Shown in pieces: positions 24,866 through 33,148 of a stretch of 36,521 nucleotides of DNA (positions are counted from its first letter, which is position 1; each line of letters opens with the position of its first letter). The position numbers and the translations under genes are program-made. Source of the stretch: Scatosoma sp045658805 (lineage in GTDB: Bacteria; Bacillota; Clostridia; Christensenellales; Borkfalkiaceae); assembly GCA_045658805.1 (NCBI GenBank), contig JAZOVQ010000003.1:1-36521 (forward strand). The letters are read 5' to 3'. The notes beneath the pieces were generated by a model. That model ran no database searches and was not told where the DNA came from. It was given only the letters and a program-made list of their open reading frames with translations.

Positions 24866-25516
24866 TTATAAAACGGATTTTATCGCTTCCACCGCACCGC
24901 TGCGGTTTTCGCTTTTCGTCTTAATATATATCCCCGAAACGTAATTTCGAGTGGTACCCTCGGACAGCTTCAACGCCGCCGAAATTTGTCTATTGGTAAA
25001 GCCCTCGTACATCATTAAGGCAATTTCCACCTCTCTATCGGAAAACCCAAACGCACGCATCAGCTTAATTTCCCTATCCGCCGCCACGTGTTTTGCGGCA
25101 TCAGCGATACGACGAGCAATTTTCGCAGGCAAAATGGTATCGCCTGCATACGCGTTTTTCACCGCGTCAATCAATGCGTTTCCGCCGATATCCTTTAACA
25201 AATATCCGCTTGCGCCGTTGTTGATTGCGTTAAGAATATAATCGCTGTCGTCAAACGTCGTCAAAATAACCACTTTCGCCTCGGGATATTCCGTCTTAAT
25301 GCGCTGGGTTGCCACTACGCCGTTCATATTGGGCATACGAATGTCCATCAATACAACGTCCGGATTTGTAACCGCCATTTTTTCCAAGGCTTGAAAGCCG
25401 TCTGCCGCCGTACCGACCACCGTCAGCTGCGCATCCGTTTGCAAAACGGTTTTCAATTCTTCCGCCAATTCCGTTTGGTCGTCTACAACCAAAACCTTAA
25501 TTTGCTTTTCCGCCAT
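24866..25516 (-). CDS. NarL/LuxR-family response regulator
   Basis: 216 residues: receiver domain with acidic Asp12/Asp13, phospho-acceptor Asp58 (DVVLMDIRMPNMNG), Thr87 region (ILTTFDD) and Lys108 (GYLLKDIG), then a LuxR-type HTH (SDREVEIALMMYEGFTNRQISAALKLSEGTTRNYVSGIYIKT). Partner of the sensor kinase 5 bp upstream; its GAGGAG ribosome site lies inside the kinase stop region. Targets unknown; the downstream genes in the same run are candidates. Confidence 0.92.
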   Translation of the reverse strand: MAEKQIKVLVVDDQTELAEELKTVLQTDAQLTVVGTAADGFQALEKMAVTNPDVVLMDIRMPNMNGVVATQRIKTEYPEAKVVILTTFDDSDYILNAINNGASGYLLKDIGGNALIDAVKNAYAGDTILPAKIARRIADAAKHVAADREIKLMRAFGFSDREVEIALMMYEGFTNRQISAALKLSEGTTRNYVSGIYIKTKSENRSGAVEAIKSVL

Positions 25517-25521
25517 ACGTC

Positions 25522-26868
25522 TTACTCCTCTACGTCCGCTTGTAACGTCAAATGAATTTCAAACCCCTCGTCCTCTTCCGAGATAAAGCGCACTTCACCG
25601 CCAAGCGCTCTCGCGCGCTCCTGCATAGTACGCAAGCCAAAGCCAAGCTCCAAAGCCCGTCCGCCCGTACCGCTGCCGTTATCCGAAAGCAGGAAGCAAA
25701 GCTTGCCGTCCTTTTCCTTAAATTCAAACCAAAACGCCGTAGCGCCGCCATGGCGCAAGCCGTTGGATATCCCCTCTTTCAAGGTATTGCATATAAAACG
25801 GAATTTGGTAGGCGACACGCGCGCGTCGTCCACGTCCGAACGAATTTTTATCCCCGTACCGTCCGAAGATTCGTGTAAAATGTTCTCCAAAGCCGATTTT
25901 AAAGTTTTGCCTTCCTCTTGTCCCGAAAGCAAATGTACGCCGTTGCGCAATTCTTCCAAGGCGTGCTTTGCCTGCAAGTTTGCCGCGATAATTTTCCCTT
26001 TCGCTTCTTCGGGGTTGCTTTCAACGATACGCTTCGCCGCTTCCGTTTGCATAATAACCGTCGTCAAGGAATGCCCTGCCGTATCGTGAATTTCTTTGGC
26101 GATACGTTGACGTTCTTCCAACGCCGACACTTCGACGGCAACGGCATACGCCTTTTCCAGCTCCTTTTTACTTTCGTCCAGCTCGGCAAGCGTTCTTCTC
26201 AAACGCAAATACTGGCGGTAAAACGCAAGCCCGATTTGTATCATGATAAAATGTACGAAAAAGGCAAGCATAAACCCAAGCGAATCTCGAAGCAAGGACA
26301 ATACGTTGACGAGCGTGTTACTGCTAATCGCCAATTGCACCGCATAACAAACGGCGTATAAAGGGATTGCCACAAGCATCATCAGCAAGGACAATCTGCT
26401 GCGCTCGGTGTTCAAATAGAATTCGGTAAGCAACAATAAATAGATAACCAAGGGATACGCGCCGTTGGATACGAACATCATTCCGCAGGCTGACAGCGCG
26501 GCGAAAACGTGAAAGACAATCCTTTCGTTTCCCTTGACCACGAACAGCTTTAGCGATTCGGACATCGTTAAAAAGCCCTCAATGATAAGCAAACCGATAA
26601 ACGAACCCAAACTGCAACGCTGTTCGATAAAATCGTTTAACTGCTGAATGAAAATAATCAATTCCACCACGAGCAAGACAATGAAAATCAGCCATTTACC
26701 AAAGATAATAAACTGGCGTTCGTTACGGAAATCGTATTTACCGAACAAGCGGACGAAATAGGCGCGGAGTCTGCCTTCCTCGCCCTTTTCCAAACGCTTT
26801 TCCGCAGGCATTTTTTCAGGGACTTCCCTTACCTTTTCCTGCATTGTTTCCTTTCGTTCCCCTTTCAT
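25522..26868 (-). CDS. NarL-type sensor histidine kinase (HisKA_3)
   Basis: 448 residues. A charged N-terminal segment, six or so membrane helices between about 52 and 215, a coiled coil (222-250), the HisKA_3 box EERQRIAKEIHDTAGHSLTT with His261, and a HATPase domain (NTLKEGISNGLRHGGA; DNGSGTGG; GFGLRTMQERARALGG). There is no large extracellular sensor, so the membrane part may sense directly. A 24-bp tandem duplication gives two in-frame starts (26868 and 26844), each with its own AAAGGAAAC site. It overlaps the radC stop by 4 bp. Confidence 0.9.
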   Translation of the reverse strand: MKGERKETMQEKVREVPEKMPAEKRLEKGEEGRLRAYFVRLFGKYDFRNERQFIIFGKWLIFIVLLVVELIIFIQQLNDFIEQRCSLGSFIGLLIIEGFLTMSESLKLFVVKGNERIVFHVFAALSACGMMFVSNGAYPLVIYLLLLTEFYLNTERSRLSLLMMLVAIPLYAVCYAVQLAISSNTLVNVLSLLRDSLGFMLAFFVHFIMIQIGLAFYRQYLRLRRTLAELDESKKELEKAYAVAVEVSALEERQRIAKEIHDTAGHSLTTVIMQTEAAKRIVESNPEEAKGKIIAANLQAKHALEELRNGVHLLSGQEEGKTLKSALENILHESSDGTGIKIRSDVDDARVSPTKFRFICNTLKEGISNGLRHGGATAFWFEFKEKDGKLCFLLSDNGSGTGGRALELGFGLRTMQERARALGGEVRFISEEDEGFEIHLTLQADVEE

Positions 26869-26887
26869 TGTTTCCTTTCGTTCCCCT
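26842..26887. repeat. 24-bp tandem duplication at the kinase start
   Basis: 26842-26865 is repeated from 26866 to 26887 (22 matching bases). Each unit contains a ribosome site and an ATG for the kinase; the second unit also codes the radC C terminus. Confidence 0.9.
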
Positions 26888-27593
26888 CTTCCAAAATACT
26901 CGCCACCGAATAATTGTTACTAATATCACGCAATCGACCGCTTAAATAATAACTGTATATGCCGTTGGGCGCATAGATAACGTGATCGCAAAGCAATACG
27001 TTGTGAAAACTGCACGCCAATTGCAATTTTGACGTAACGTGTTCGTCTTTCTCGGACGGAAAGGCGTTGCCCGTCGGGTGATTGTGCACCATAACGATAC
27101 CCGACGGTTTTTCTCGCAAAAGCAATGCCGTCATCTCTTCAGGCTTTAACGCAACTTCAAACGAACTGCTTACCGAAAAACGATACTGCTCGAAAACCAA
27201 CCCCTCCGCGTCCAGTAAATACAAATCCAATACCTCGCGCGGTTCATTGCGGTATGCCCTTTTTACAAAGGGCAAAAATTTTGAAGCTTCGTATTTGCCT
27301 TCGTATTCTTTTTTGTTTAAATCGAAATATTTTTTATAAAATTTCCCTATGCAAAAAAGATAGGCAGCAATGCTTTGTCCAACCCCGTCCACTTCTTCTA
27401 ACTGTTGCGTGGTCGCGCGGAAAATGTCGTCGATTGCACCAAATTTCGCAAGCAAGGCATGCGCGATATCGTTTGTGTTTTTACGAGGCTGTGCGTTGAA
27501 CAGCAACACTTCTAACAGCTCGTGATCCAGCAAGATATCTTGGTCCAATTTTTTAATAATTCTTCCTCTATGCCCATCGTGCGCCGACATCAA
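26865..27593 (-). CDS. radC: RadC-family JAMM/MPN+ protein
   Basis: 242 residues. A helix-hairpin-helix segment (LEEVDGVGQSIAAYL) is followed by a JAMM metalloprotease-like domain with the metal motif VHNHPTGNAFPSEKD (H-x-H...S-x-x-D). RadC proteins are widespread; their role in DNA repair is disputed. It has its own promoter (27630-27658), AAGGTAGG before the ATG, and leads the minus-strand run that includes the two-component genes, to which it is joined by a 4-bp overlap. Confidence 0.9.
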   Translation of the reverse strand: MMSAHDGHRGRIIKKLDQDILLDHELLEVLLFNAQPRKNTNDIAHALLAKFGAIDDIFRATTQQLEEVDGVGQSIAAYLFCIGKFYKKYFDLNKKEYEGKYEASKFLPFVKRAYRNEPREVLDLYLLDAEGLVFEQYRFSVSSSFEVALKPEEMTALLLREKPSGIVMVHNHPTGNAFPSEKDEHVTSKLQLACSFHNVLLCDHVIYAPNGIYSYYLSGRLRDISNNYSVASILEEGNERKQ

Positions 27594-27629
27594 AAAATTC
27601 CTACCTTATATAATAGTCTATACGTTTTT

Positions 27630-27658
27630 ATTGTACCATACTTTTTAGAAAATGTAAA
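27630..27658 (-). promoter_or_regulatory. Promoter of the radC operon, extended -10
   Basis: TTTACA (27653-27658) and TACAAT (27630-27635), 17-bp spacer, TGG before the -10. Predicted leader about 30 nt. Confidence 0.7.
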
Positions 27659-27706
27659 GGTGAAAATTAAAAAATTTATTTTTTTATCTTTTTCCCGTTC
27701 ATTTTG

Positions 27707-27735
27707 TTTACCTTAACGGAAAAATTGTGTATAAT
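27707..27735 (+). promoter_or_regulatory. Promoter of pepV
   Basis: TATAAT (27730-27735) with TTTACC (27707-27712) at 17 bp; a TTGTTT overlaps at 27704-27709. Leader about 75 nt. Confidence 0.6.
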
Positions 27736-27816
27736 ATATAATGTCAAACGAATTTTGCCGCTATGAAAAGACTGCGCAAGGCTCGTTTGCTCGTAAATAA
27801 AAGAAAGTAGGTTGTT

Positions 27817-29268
27817 ATGGAAAACGTAATGCACAAGTATTTCAACGATATCGTAAACTCCACCGTCGAAATTATCAAGTTTGATTCGTCGTTAAAACCC
27901 GCCGAGGACGGCTGTCCTTTCGGCAAGGAAGCGGCGGATTGCTTGCAATATTTTTTACAGCTTGCAGAAAGCATGGGCTTTGCTACGCGCAATTACGACA
28001 ATTACGTCGGCGAAGTTATTTTCGGCGAAGGCAAAGATTTTGCCATTTTGGCGCACCTTGACGTTGTGCCTGCTGGAAACGGTTGGAAATATCCCCCCTT
28101 CGGCGGCGTAATCAACGACGAGCCCTCGGAAGGCGGTGTGCTCGGCACGAAAATTTGGGGCAGAGGCGCAATGGATGACAAGGCGCCCGCCATTGTTTGC
28201 TTGTACGCTTTGAAAGCGTTGAAAGACCAAGGCATTACCCCTAAACGCACCTTTAAATTGATTGTTGGCTGCAACGAAGAATGCGGCTGGAAATGCATTG
28301 AACATTATAACAAAGTGGCGGTGATGCCCGAAGAAGGCTTTACCCCCGACGCCGATTTCCCCGTTATCTACGCCGAAAAAGGCATTTTGCATTTCACCAC
28401 CTCTTTTGCTATCGACGAGGCACCCATGTCCGCGTTGAACGCAGGCGAACGCGCCAATATGGTATGCGATTTGGCTACGGCTGTATTGACGAGAAAGGCA
28501 GCTGAACAGCTTGTATATTATCAAAACCCCATCGAAGGCACGCATTTTTCCTACGATAACACGACGAATATTTTGCGCGTAACGGGCAAGTCGGCGCACG
28601 GCTCCGTTCCCCACAAGGGCGCCAACGCGTTGCAAGCTATGCTCTATTTCTTCTCGACCTTTAACCCCGATTGTAAGAAAGCGTACGATTTGCTTTTTGA
28701 CGACGTAACGGGCTTGAAGGCTTTGCAGGACGAAACGGGCGTTTTGACGATGTCCCCCGACGTTGCTTCCTTTAAGGACGGCGTTTTGAAAATTACCACG
28801 GATATTCGTTTCCCTGCAACCCTTGCGTTGGAAGAAGTGACCTCGAAGCTTGACGCATTTGGCGCGGAATACGTTATCGACAATTATCAAGCCCCTCTTT
28901 TCAACGACAAAAAGAGCCCCTTGATTTCCACACTCATGTCCGTATACAACGAAGAAACGGGCGCAAATGCACAGCCTATTGCTATCGGCGGCGGTACGTA
29001 TGCCAGAGCTTTGAAATGCGGTTGCGCGTTTGGTCCTGAACTTCCCGATATGGAAGCAACCATTCATCAACCCAACGAATACGTTACCTTCGACCAGCTC
29101 CGTTTCATGAGCAACGTTTATTATAAGGCGTTGAAAACGATTGGCGAACCGCAAAAAGTAAAGCTTGGTACGCTGACCACGAAATTTGTTTTGCGTGACG
29201 AAAACCAAACGCAACCCCAACCGCAGGGCGAACAAATTAAATTGCTTACCTTAAAAATTCGTAAATAA
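27817..29268 (+). CDS. pepV: M20-family dipeptidase, PepV-like
   Basis: Cytoplasmic di-zinc peptidase that cleaves dipeptides. 483 residues, in the PepV size range. Metal and catalytic motifs: ILAHLDVVPAG (His and Asp), WGRGAMDDKAP (bridging Asp), GCNEECGWKCI (catalytic Glu pair), DADFPVIYAEKG and the late GGGTYARALKCGCAFGPE. The lid domain lies between about 190 and 370. AAAGTAGG precedes the ATG. It is a single-gene unit with its own promoter and terminator. Confidence 0.92.
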   Translation: MENVMHKYFNDIVNSTVEIIKFDSSLKPAEDGCPFGKEAADCLQYFLQLAESMGFATRNYDNYVGEVIFGEGKDFAILAHLDVVPAGNGWKYPPFGGVINDEPSEGGVLGTKIWGRGAMDDKAPAIVCLYALKALKDQGITPKRTFKLIVGCNEECGWKCIEHYNKVAVMPEEGFTPDADFPVIYAEKGILHFTTSFAIDEAPMSALNAGERANMVCDLATAVLTRKAAEQLVYYQNPIEGTHFSYDNTTNILRVTGKSAHGSVPHKGANALQAMLYFFSTFNPDCKKAYDLLFDDVTGLKALQDETGVLTMSPDVASFKDGVLKITTDIRFPATLALEEVTSKLDAFGAEYVIDNYQAPLFNDKKSPLISTLMSVYNEETGANAQPIAIGGGTYARALKCGCAFGPELPDMEATIHQPNEYVTFDQLRFMSNVYYKALKTIGEPQKVKLGTLTTKFVLRDENQTQPQPQGEQIKLLTLKIRK

Positions 29269-29276
29269 AAAAATTC

Positions 29277-29311
29277 CCCTCCGCAACGGCTAACCTTGCG
29301 GAGGGTTTTTT
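29277..29311 (+). terminator. Terminator of pepV
   Basis: 10-bp arms CCCTCCGCAA and TTGCGGAGGG (29277-29286, 29296-29305), 9-nt loop, six T. Confidence 0.9.
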
Positions 29312-29326
29312 ATTTCATAAAAATAA

Positions 29327-29887
29327 TTAGAGCGACAACAAATAAGCAGGTACGCCAAACATACAAATGGACGCAACGTCCTCGCTAAATTCTTCCAAGG
29401 GTTTTCTGTTTTCGGACAAAAACCACGCGCGATAGGCGCAAAATACCCCGCCCGTTGCGTATTCGGCAACCAAGTCAATCTTTTCAGGGGACAGCAAAGG
29501 ATTTTTTTTCAGCGAAGAACGAATTTGCCCACGCAAAAAGACAACCATTTTATTTAAAAGGCGTTCGTTGTTGTGCGCGTGCATCAACAAATTGCAAATT
29601 TCGAAATTTTCATTGAGGAAATGTACCAACGCCTTAAACAAATCTTTGGGTTGCGTGTTCTCATTTACGTACGCCTTTGCCGACCGTTCAAAGGACGCCA
29701 TCAGCTCGTTTTCCAGCTCCTCTAAAATTTCCTCGACACCCTTGTAATAATTGTACACCGTTTTGCGGTCTACCTGCGCCGTTTCCGCTATCTCTTTCAC
29801 TGTCAGCTTCTCAATTTCCTTTTCGGAAAGAAGCTTTACAAACGCCGTTCTAATTTCCTTTTTGGTTTTTAACACTCTCTTGTTCAT
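29327..29887 (-). CDS. TetR-family transcription regulator
   Basis: 187 residues from ATG 29887 (MNKRVLKTKKEIRTAF), which has AGGAAAGG upstream; the frame to 29962 would run over the promoter. HTH: LTVKEIAETAQVDRKTVYNYYKGVEEIL. The C-terminal ligand domain (FKALVHFLNENFEICNLLMHAHNNERLL) is of the type seen with DhaS/TetR_C_8-like regulators. A dyad around its own -10 suggests autoregulation. Neighbours do not reveal the effector. Confidence 0.88.
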   Translation of the reverse strand: MNKRVLKTKKEIRTAFVKLLSEKEIEKLTVKEIAETAQVDRKTVYNYYKGVEEILEELENELMASFERSAKAYVNENTQPKDLFKALVHFLNENFEICNLLMHAHNNERLLNKMVVFLRGQIRSSLKKNPLLSPEKIDLVAEYATGGVFCAYRAWFLSENRKPLEEFSEDVASICMFGVPAYLLSL

Positions 29888-29918
29888 CTTTTTCCTTTCC
29901 TCTTTGCGGAGCTTTAAA

Positions 29919-29962
29919 TTTCCACACGCGTTGATTATACCACACTTGTGGAAAAACTTCAA
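29919..29962 (-). promoter_or_regulatory. tetR promoter with candidate operator dyads
   Basis: TTGAAG (29957-29962) and TATAAT (29934-29939), 17-bp spacer. TTTCCACA (29919-29926) and TGTGGAAA (29947-29954) form an 8-bp inverted repeat around the -10, and CCACA-CT-TGTGG (29940-29951) forms a second dyad in the spacer. Confidence 0.65.
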
Positions 29963-29981
29963 GCATAATTAAGCGGTTTAG

Positions 29982-30019
29982 AAAAAAAGATATGCGATTC
30001 GCAATTAACGAACCGCATA
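29982..30019 (-). terminator. Terminator downstream of the FAD oxidoreductase operon
   Basis: TATGCG-A-TTCG (29991-30001) pairs with CGAA-C-CGCATA (30009-30019), with seven T on the minus strand. The 30020-30178 stretch before the gene end is AT-rich and otherwise featureless. Confidence 0.7.
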
Positions 30020-30178
30020 CCTTTAGTGAGAGAATATGAAAAAAGTTTAGTATAGTTGAATTTTTTTACACTTCTCCGTTTGATTACTTTTTTATTTTAT
30101 TCCCGAATTGTGAAAACTGCGTGAAAACTGTGTGAACAAATAATGAAATAGTTTACTTTTTAGGGCTAAAACACAGTT

Positions 30179-31753
30179 TTATTGACATAAAAAGAATTGA
30201 AAAAGAGCGTTCGCAACACGAAGTCCGTCCGCGGCGGAAGAAGTGATACCGCCTGCATAACCAGCGCCTTCGCCGCAGGGATACAATCCTTTTACGCCAA
30301 TAGATTGCAGGGTTTCGTCACGTTCAATGCGGACGGGAGAGCTGGTACGGCTTTCCACCGCCGTCAGCACTGCGTCGGGGCAAGCGAAGCCTTTTAAGCG
30401 TCTATCCATATCCGTCAAGGCAAATTTTAACGCCTGCGTTACGGGTTGAGGAAGCACGCTGCGCAAATCAGCAAATGCCGTACCTGCGGCATAAGTTGGC
30501 GTTACGTCACCCAATTTTTGACTTTCCTTATCGGCAAGAAAATCGCCGACCAACTGTATAGGCGCGCTGTAATTGCCGCCGCCTGCCGCAAACGCCGCGC
30601 GTTCAATTTTGCGTTGAAATTCCACGCCCGCCAAAGGAGAATCGCTTTCAAAATCCCCCCTCGAAACCTGCGCGATCAAGGCGCTGTTGGCGTTTTGACC
30701 GTCACGGGCATAATTGCTCATACCATTGGTAACTACACCGCCGTCCTCGCTAGTTGCAGGCATAACGTAACCGCCTGGACACATGCAAAAGGTAAACGCC
30801 GAGCGCTCGCCTGCGTGCGAAACCAATTTATAATCGGCAGCAGGCAATTTTGCATACGATTTGCCATATTGCGAAAAGCCGATTGCGCTTTGCAAATGCT
30901 CAATGCGCACACCCACGGCAAAATCCTTTTGGCGCATGGGAACACCAATGGAAAGCAACTTTTCAAAGGTATCTCTTGCGCTGTGCCCTATCGCCAAAAT
31001 TACCGCCGAAACGGGTATTTTTTCTTCCGTAGAAGCAGGCGTTCCGTCCTCATTTTTCAAACGGCGGACGGTGATAGACGTCACTTTTCCGTCCACTGTG
31101 GATATATCCTCTAAACGAGTGTTGAAGCGTACCTGCCCACCCTGTTTACGGATATAATTGCGCATATTGCGCACCACCGTTTTTAAATTGTCACTGCCGA
31201 TATGCGGTTTACTCAACCATAAAATTTCTTTCGGAGCGCCGAAACGCACAAAGGTTTCCAGCACTTCTTTGTTCAATGCGCTATGCGTTTGCGTATTGAG
31301 TTTTCCATCCGAAAAAGTGCCTGCGCCCCCTTCGCCAAACTGGATATTGACGTCCTTGTTCAGCTTCTTGGTTTCGACAAACACGCCGATAGCTTTTTCG
31401 CGTTCTTCCACACATTCGCCGCGCTCGATAACGATAGGCAAAATGCCGTGTTCCAACAAACGAATTGCCGCAAACAGCCCTGCAGGACCGCTCCCCACCA
31501 CCACAACGGGCAAATGAGGTTGTTTTGCTTTGGGCAGTTGCTCGAACTGCGGCTTTTTCGCAGGTTGTTTTTCCTTGGAAAATTCAATTGTATATACAAA
31601 ACGAATGTCCTCTTTGTTGCGCGCGTCTAACGATTTTTTACGGATAGCGAAATGCCCTGCTTTACAGCCAAGCTTTCTTTCCGCAAGCTTTAACAACTCG
31701 TCCTCGCCCTTATCAAGAGGCAATTTTATATCGGAAAGGGTGCGTAAACTCAT
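30179..31753 (-). CDS. FAD-dependent oxidoreductase, COG2509-like
   Basis: 524 residues. An N-terminal alpha/beta domain of about 85 residues with many Lys (ELLKLAERKLGCKAGHFAIRKKSLDARNK) precedes the dinucleotide fold VVVVGSGPAGLFAAIRLLEHG (GxGxxG) and ERGECVEER. Later FAD contacts include FGEGGAGTFSDGKL, ILAIGHSARDTFE and the C-terminal GLYPCGEGAGYAGGITSSAADG. This is the uncharacterised FAD-dependent dehydrogenase family common in Bacillota. ATGA overlap with the gene upstream indicates a two-gene operon. Confidence 0.88.
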   Translation of the reverse strand: MSLRTLSDIKLPLDKGEDELLKLAERKLGCKAGHFAIRKKSLDARNKEDIRFVYTIEFSKEKQPAKKPQFEQLPKAKQPHLPVVVVGSGPAGLFAAIRLLEHGILPIVIERGECVEEREKAIGVFVETKKLNKDVNIQFGEGGAGTFSDGKLNTQTHSALNKEVLETFVRFGAPKEILWLSKPHIGSDNLKTVVRNMRNYIRKQGGQVRFNTRLEDISTVDGKVTSITVRRLKNEDGTPASTEEKIPVSAVILAIGHSARDTFEKLLSIGVPMRQKDFAVGVRIEHLQSAIGFSQYGKSYAKLPAADYKLVSHAGERSAFTFCMCPGGYVMPATSEDGGVVTNGMSNYARDGQNANSALIAQVSRGDFESDSPLAGVEFQRKIERAAFAAGGGNYSAPIQLVGDFLADKESQKLGDVTPTYAAGTAFADLRSVLPQPVTQALKFALTDMDRRLKGFACPDAVLTAVESRTSSPVRIERDETLQSIGVKGLYPCGEGAGYAGGITSSAADGLRVANALFQFFLCQ

Positions 31754-33000
31754 ACCTGCCCCCCTTGTTTCACATTTTCAGCCTGCTTTACAAGACTTTT
31801 TGCTACTTCGTGCGCGGAAGCAAACGCCCATTGTAAATTGAAACCGCCGCATTGTCCGTCTACGTCCAAAATTTCCCCTGCGAAATACAATCCGCTTGCC
31901 TTAACGCTTTCTAAATGCTCCGTCGTTTCACTCATACGCACGCCGCCTTTGGTGACCTGCGCATAATCGAAGCCAAGCGTACCTTTTGCCGTCAGCGAAA
32001 AGCATTTTACAAGCTTCGCAGCAACCGCGGTATCTCCGTCCGCGCGTTTCATAATCGCCCTGCCGATTTGGTTGTTGACAATGCCAAACAACAGCTCGCT
32101 TGCAGGCAAATCGGGATAGCTTTTTTTCTTTTCTTCCAACAAATTGTACACCGCCGCTTGCGTAAACGCAGGCAAAAAATCTATGCTAATTGCAACGTTT
32201 TCACGCGGCATTTTATCACTGATAAACGCGGAAATGCGGAACACCGCATCCCCCGAAATCCCATAATCGGTAAAGATAATATCCCCTTGCACCGAAAGTT
32301 CTTTTTTTCCGTAACGAGCGGTTAAAACGCCGTCGTTTACGCGAATTCCTTTCAACGTTTTGGTGTGCGTGACGTCCGTTTTCAACTGCACCAGCGAGGG
32401 ATACAAGGGCGTTATCGTATGTCCCAAGCCCTCGGCAAGCGCATACGCCGTACCGTCCGTACCGAAATTTTTTGCCGCTTTACCGCCAGCGCACAGCACG
32501 ACGAAATCCGCACGGTAAACACGCTGTTCCCCGTCCGTCACCGCCGTCAAAGCAAAACGTTTGCCCTCTTTGCGAAGCTCTACCACTTGGGTCTTCAACA
32601 AGATTTCCGTTTGCGTATTGGCAAGCGAAAAACGTAACGCGTCCGTCACCGCCGAAGCTTGTCTGCCCGACGGATACACTCTGCCACGCTCGTCCGCATC
32701 CAAAAACAGCCCCATTTTCAGCAAATCGGATTCCATACGCTTATCGTCATATTCCGCAATAATGCGCGAAACGCGAGGAAGCAACGCAGGCTCGGACGAG
32801 AAATATTCGGCTGTAGTCACCGAGCGGTTGGTCAAATTCCCCTGCCCGTTGCCCGTTGCGGAAAGCTTACGGCCAAGTCTTTCTCCGCGCTCAAACAGCG
32901 TCACCTTCGCGCCTTTCAGTTGTTCGGCTTGCGACAATGCGTTTGCAAGGAATAACCCTGCCGCGCCGCCGCCGATAATTGCAATTGATATCTTTTCCAT
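31750..33000 (-). CDS. HI0933/YhiN-family flavoprotein (BaiN-like)
   Basis: 416 residues from ATG 33000. FAD fold IAIIGGGAAGLFLANALSQ near the N terminus, the family motif GRKLSATGNGQGNLTN, VVLCAGGKA and the C-terminal GLYFAGEILDVDGQCGGFNLQWAFASA. Members are FAD oxidoreductases; one clostridial homologue (BaiN) acts on bile acids, but function here is unknown. The frame is open to 33018, but that extension covers the -10 box TACAAT, so ATG 33000 is chosen. This makes the mRNA leaderless. Confidence 0.88.
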   Translation of the reverse strand: MEKISIAIIGGGAAGLFLANALSQAEQLKGAKVTLFERGERLGRKLSATGNGQGNLTNRSVTTAEYFSSEPALLPRVSRIIAEYDDKRMESDLLKMGLFLDADERGRVYPSGRQASAVTDALRFSLANTQTEILLKTQVVELRKEGKRFALTAVTDGEQRVYRADFVVLCAGGKAAKNFGTDGTAYALAEGLGHTITPLYPSLVQLKTDVTHTKTLKGIRVNDGVLTARYGKKELSVQGDIIFTDYGISGDAVFRISAFISDKMPRENVAISIDFLPAFTQAAVYNLLEEKKKSYPDLPASELLFGIVNNQIGRAIMKRADGDTAVAAKLVKCFSLTAKGTLGFDYAQVTKGGVRMSETTEHLESVKASGLYFAGEILDVDGQCGGFNLQWAFASAHEVAKSLVKQAENVKQGGQV

Positions 33001-33006
33001 ACCTAC

Positions 33007-33035
33007 ATTGTACTCCATTTTCCCTTTATTGTCAA
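33007..33035 (-). promoter_or_regulatory. Consensus promoter giving a leaderless mRNA
   Basis: TTGACA (33030-33035) and TACAAT (33007-33012) with exactly 17 bp between. With the -10 ending at -7, +1 falls on the A of the ATG at 33000. Confidence 0.75.
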
Positions 33036-33075
33036 TTTTTTTAAAAATTTAACACAAAAATTTTCCGCGCCTATC

Positions 33076-33104
33076 TTGACTTTTTTCATTTTTTATATTA
33101 AAAT
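33076..33104 (+). promoter_or_regulatory. Promoter of the DUF1508-repeat gene
   Basis: TTGACT (33076-33081) and TAAAAT (33099-33104), 17-bp spacer, about 38-nt leader with GGAGAG before the GTG start. Confidence 0.7.
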
Positions 33105-33148
33105 ATTAGCGAATAAATAAGAACAAGCTTTATATAGGAGAGAAACAA

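Noticed and set aside
27955..29235. 426-codon open frame on the minus strand opposite pepV
   Set aside because: It mirrors a clear M20 peptidase gene with all metal motifs; the opposite frame has no recognisable domain and no ribosome site.
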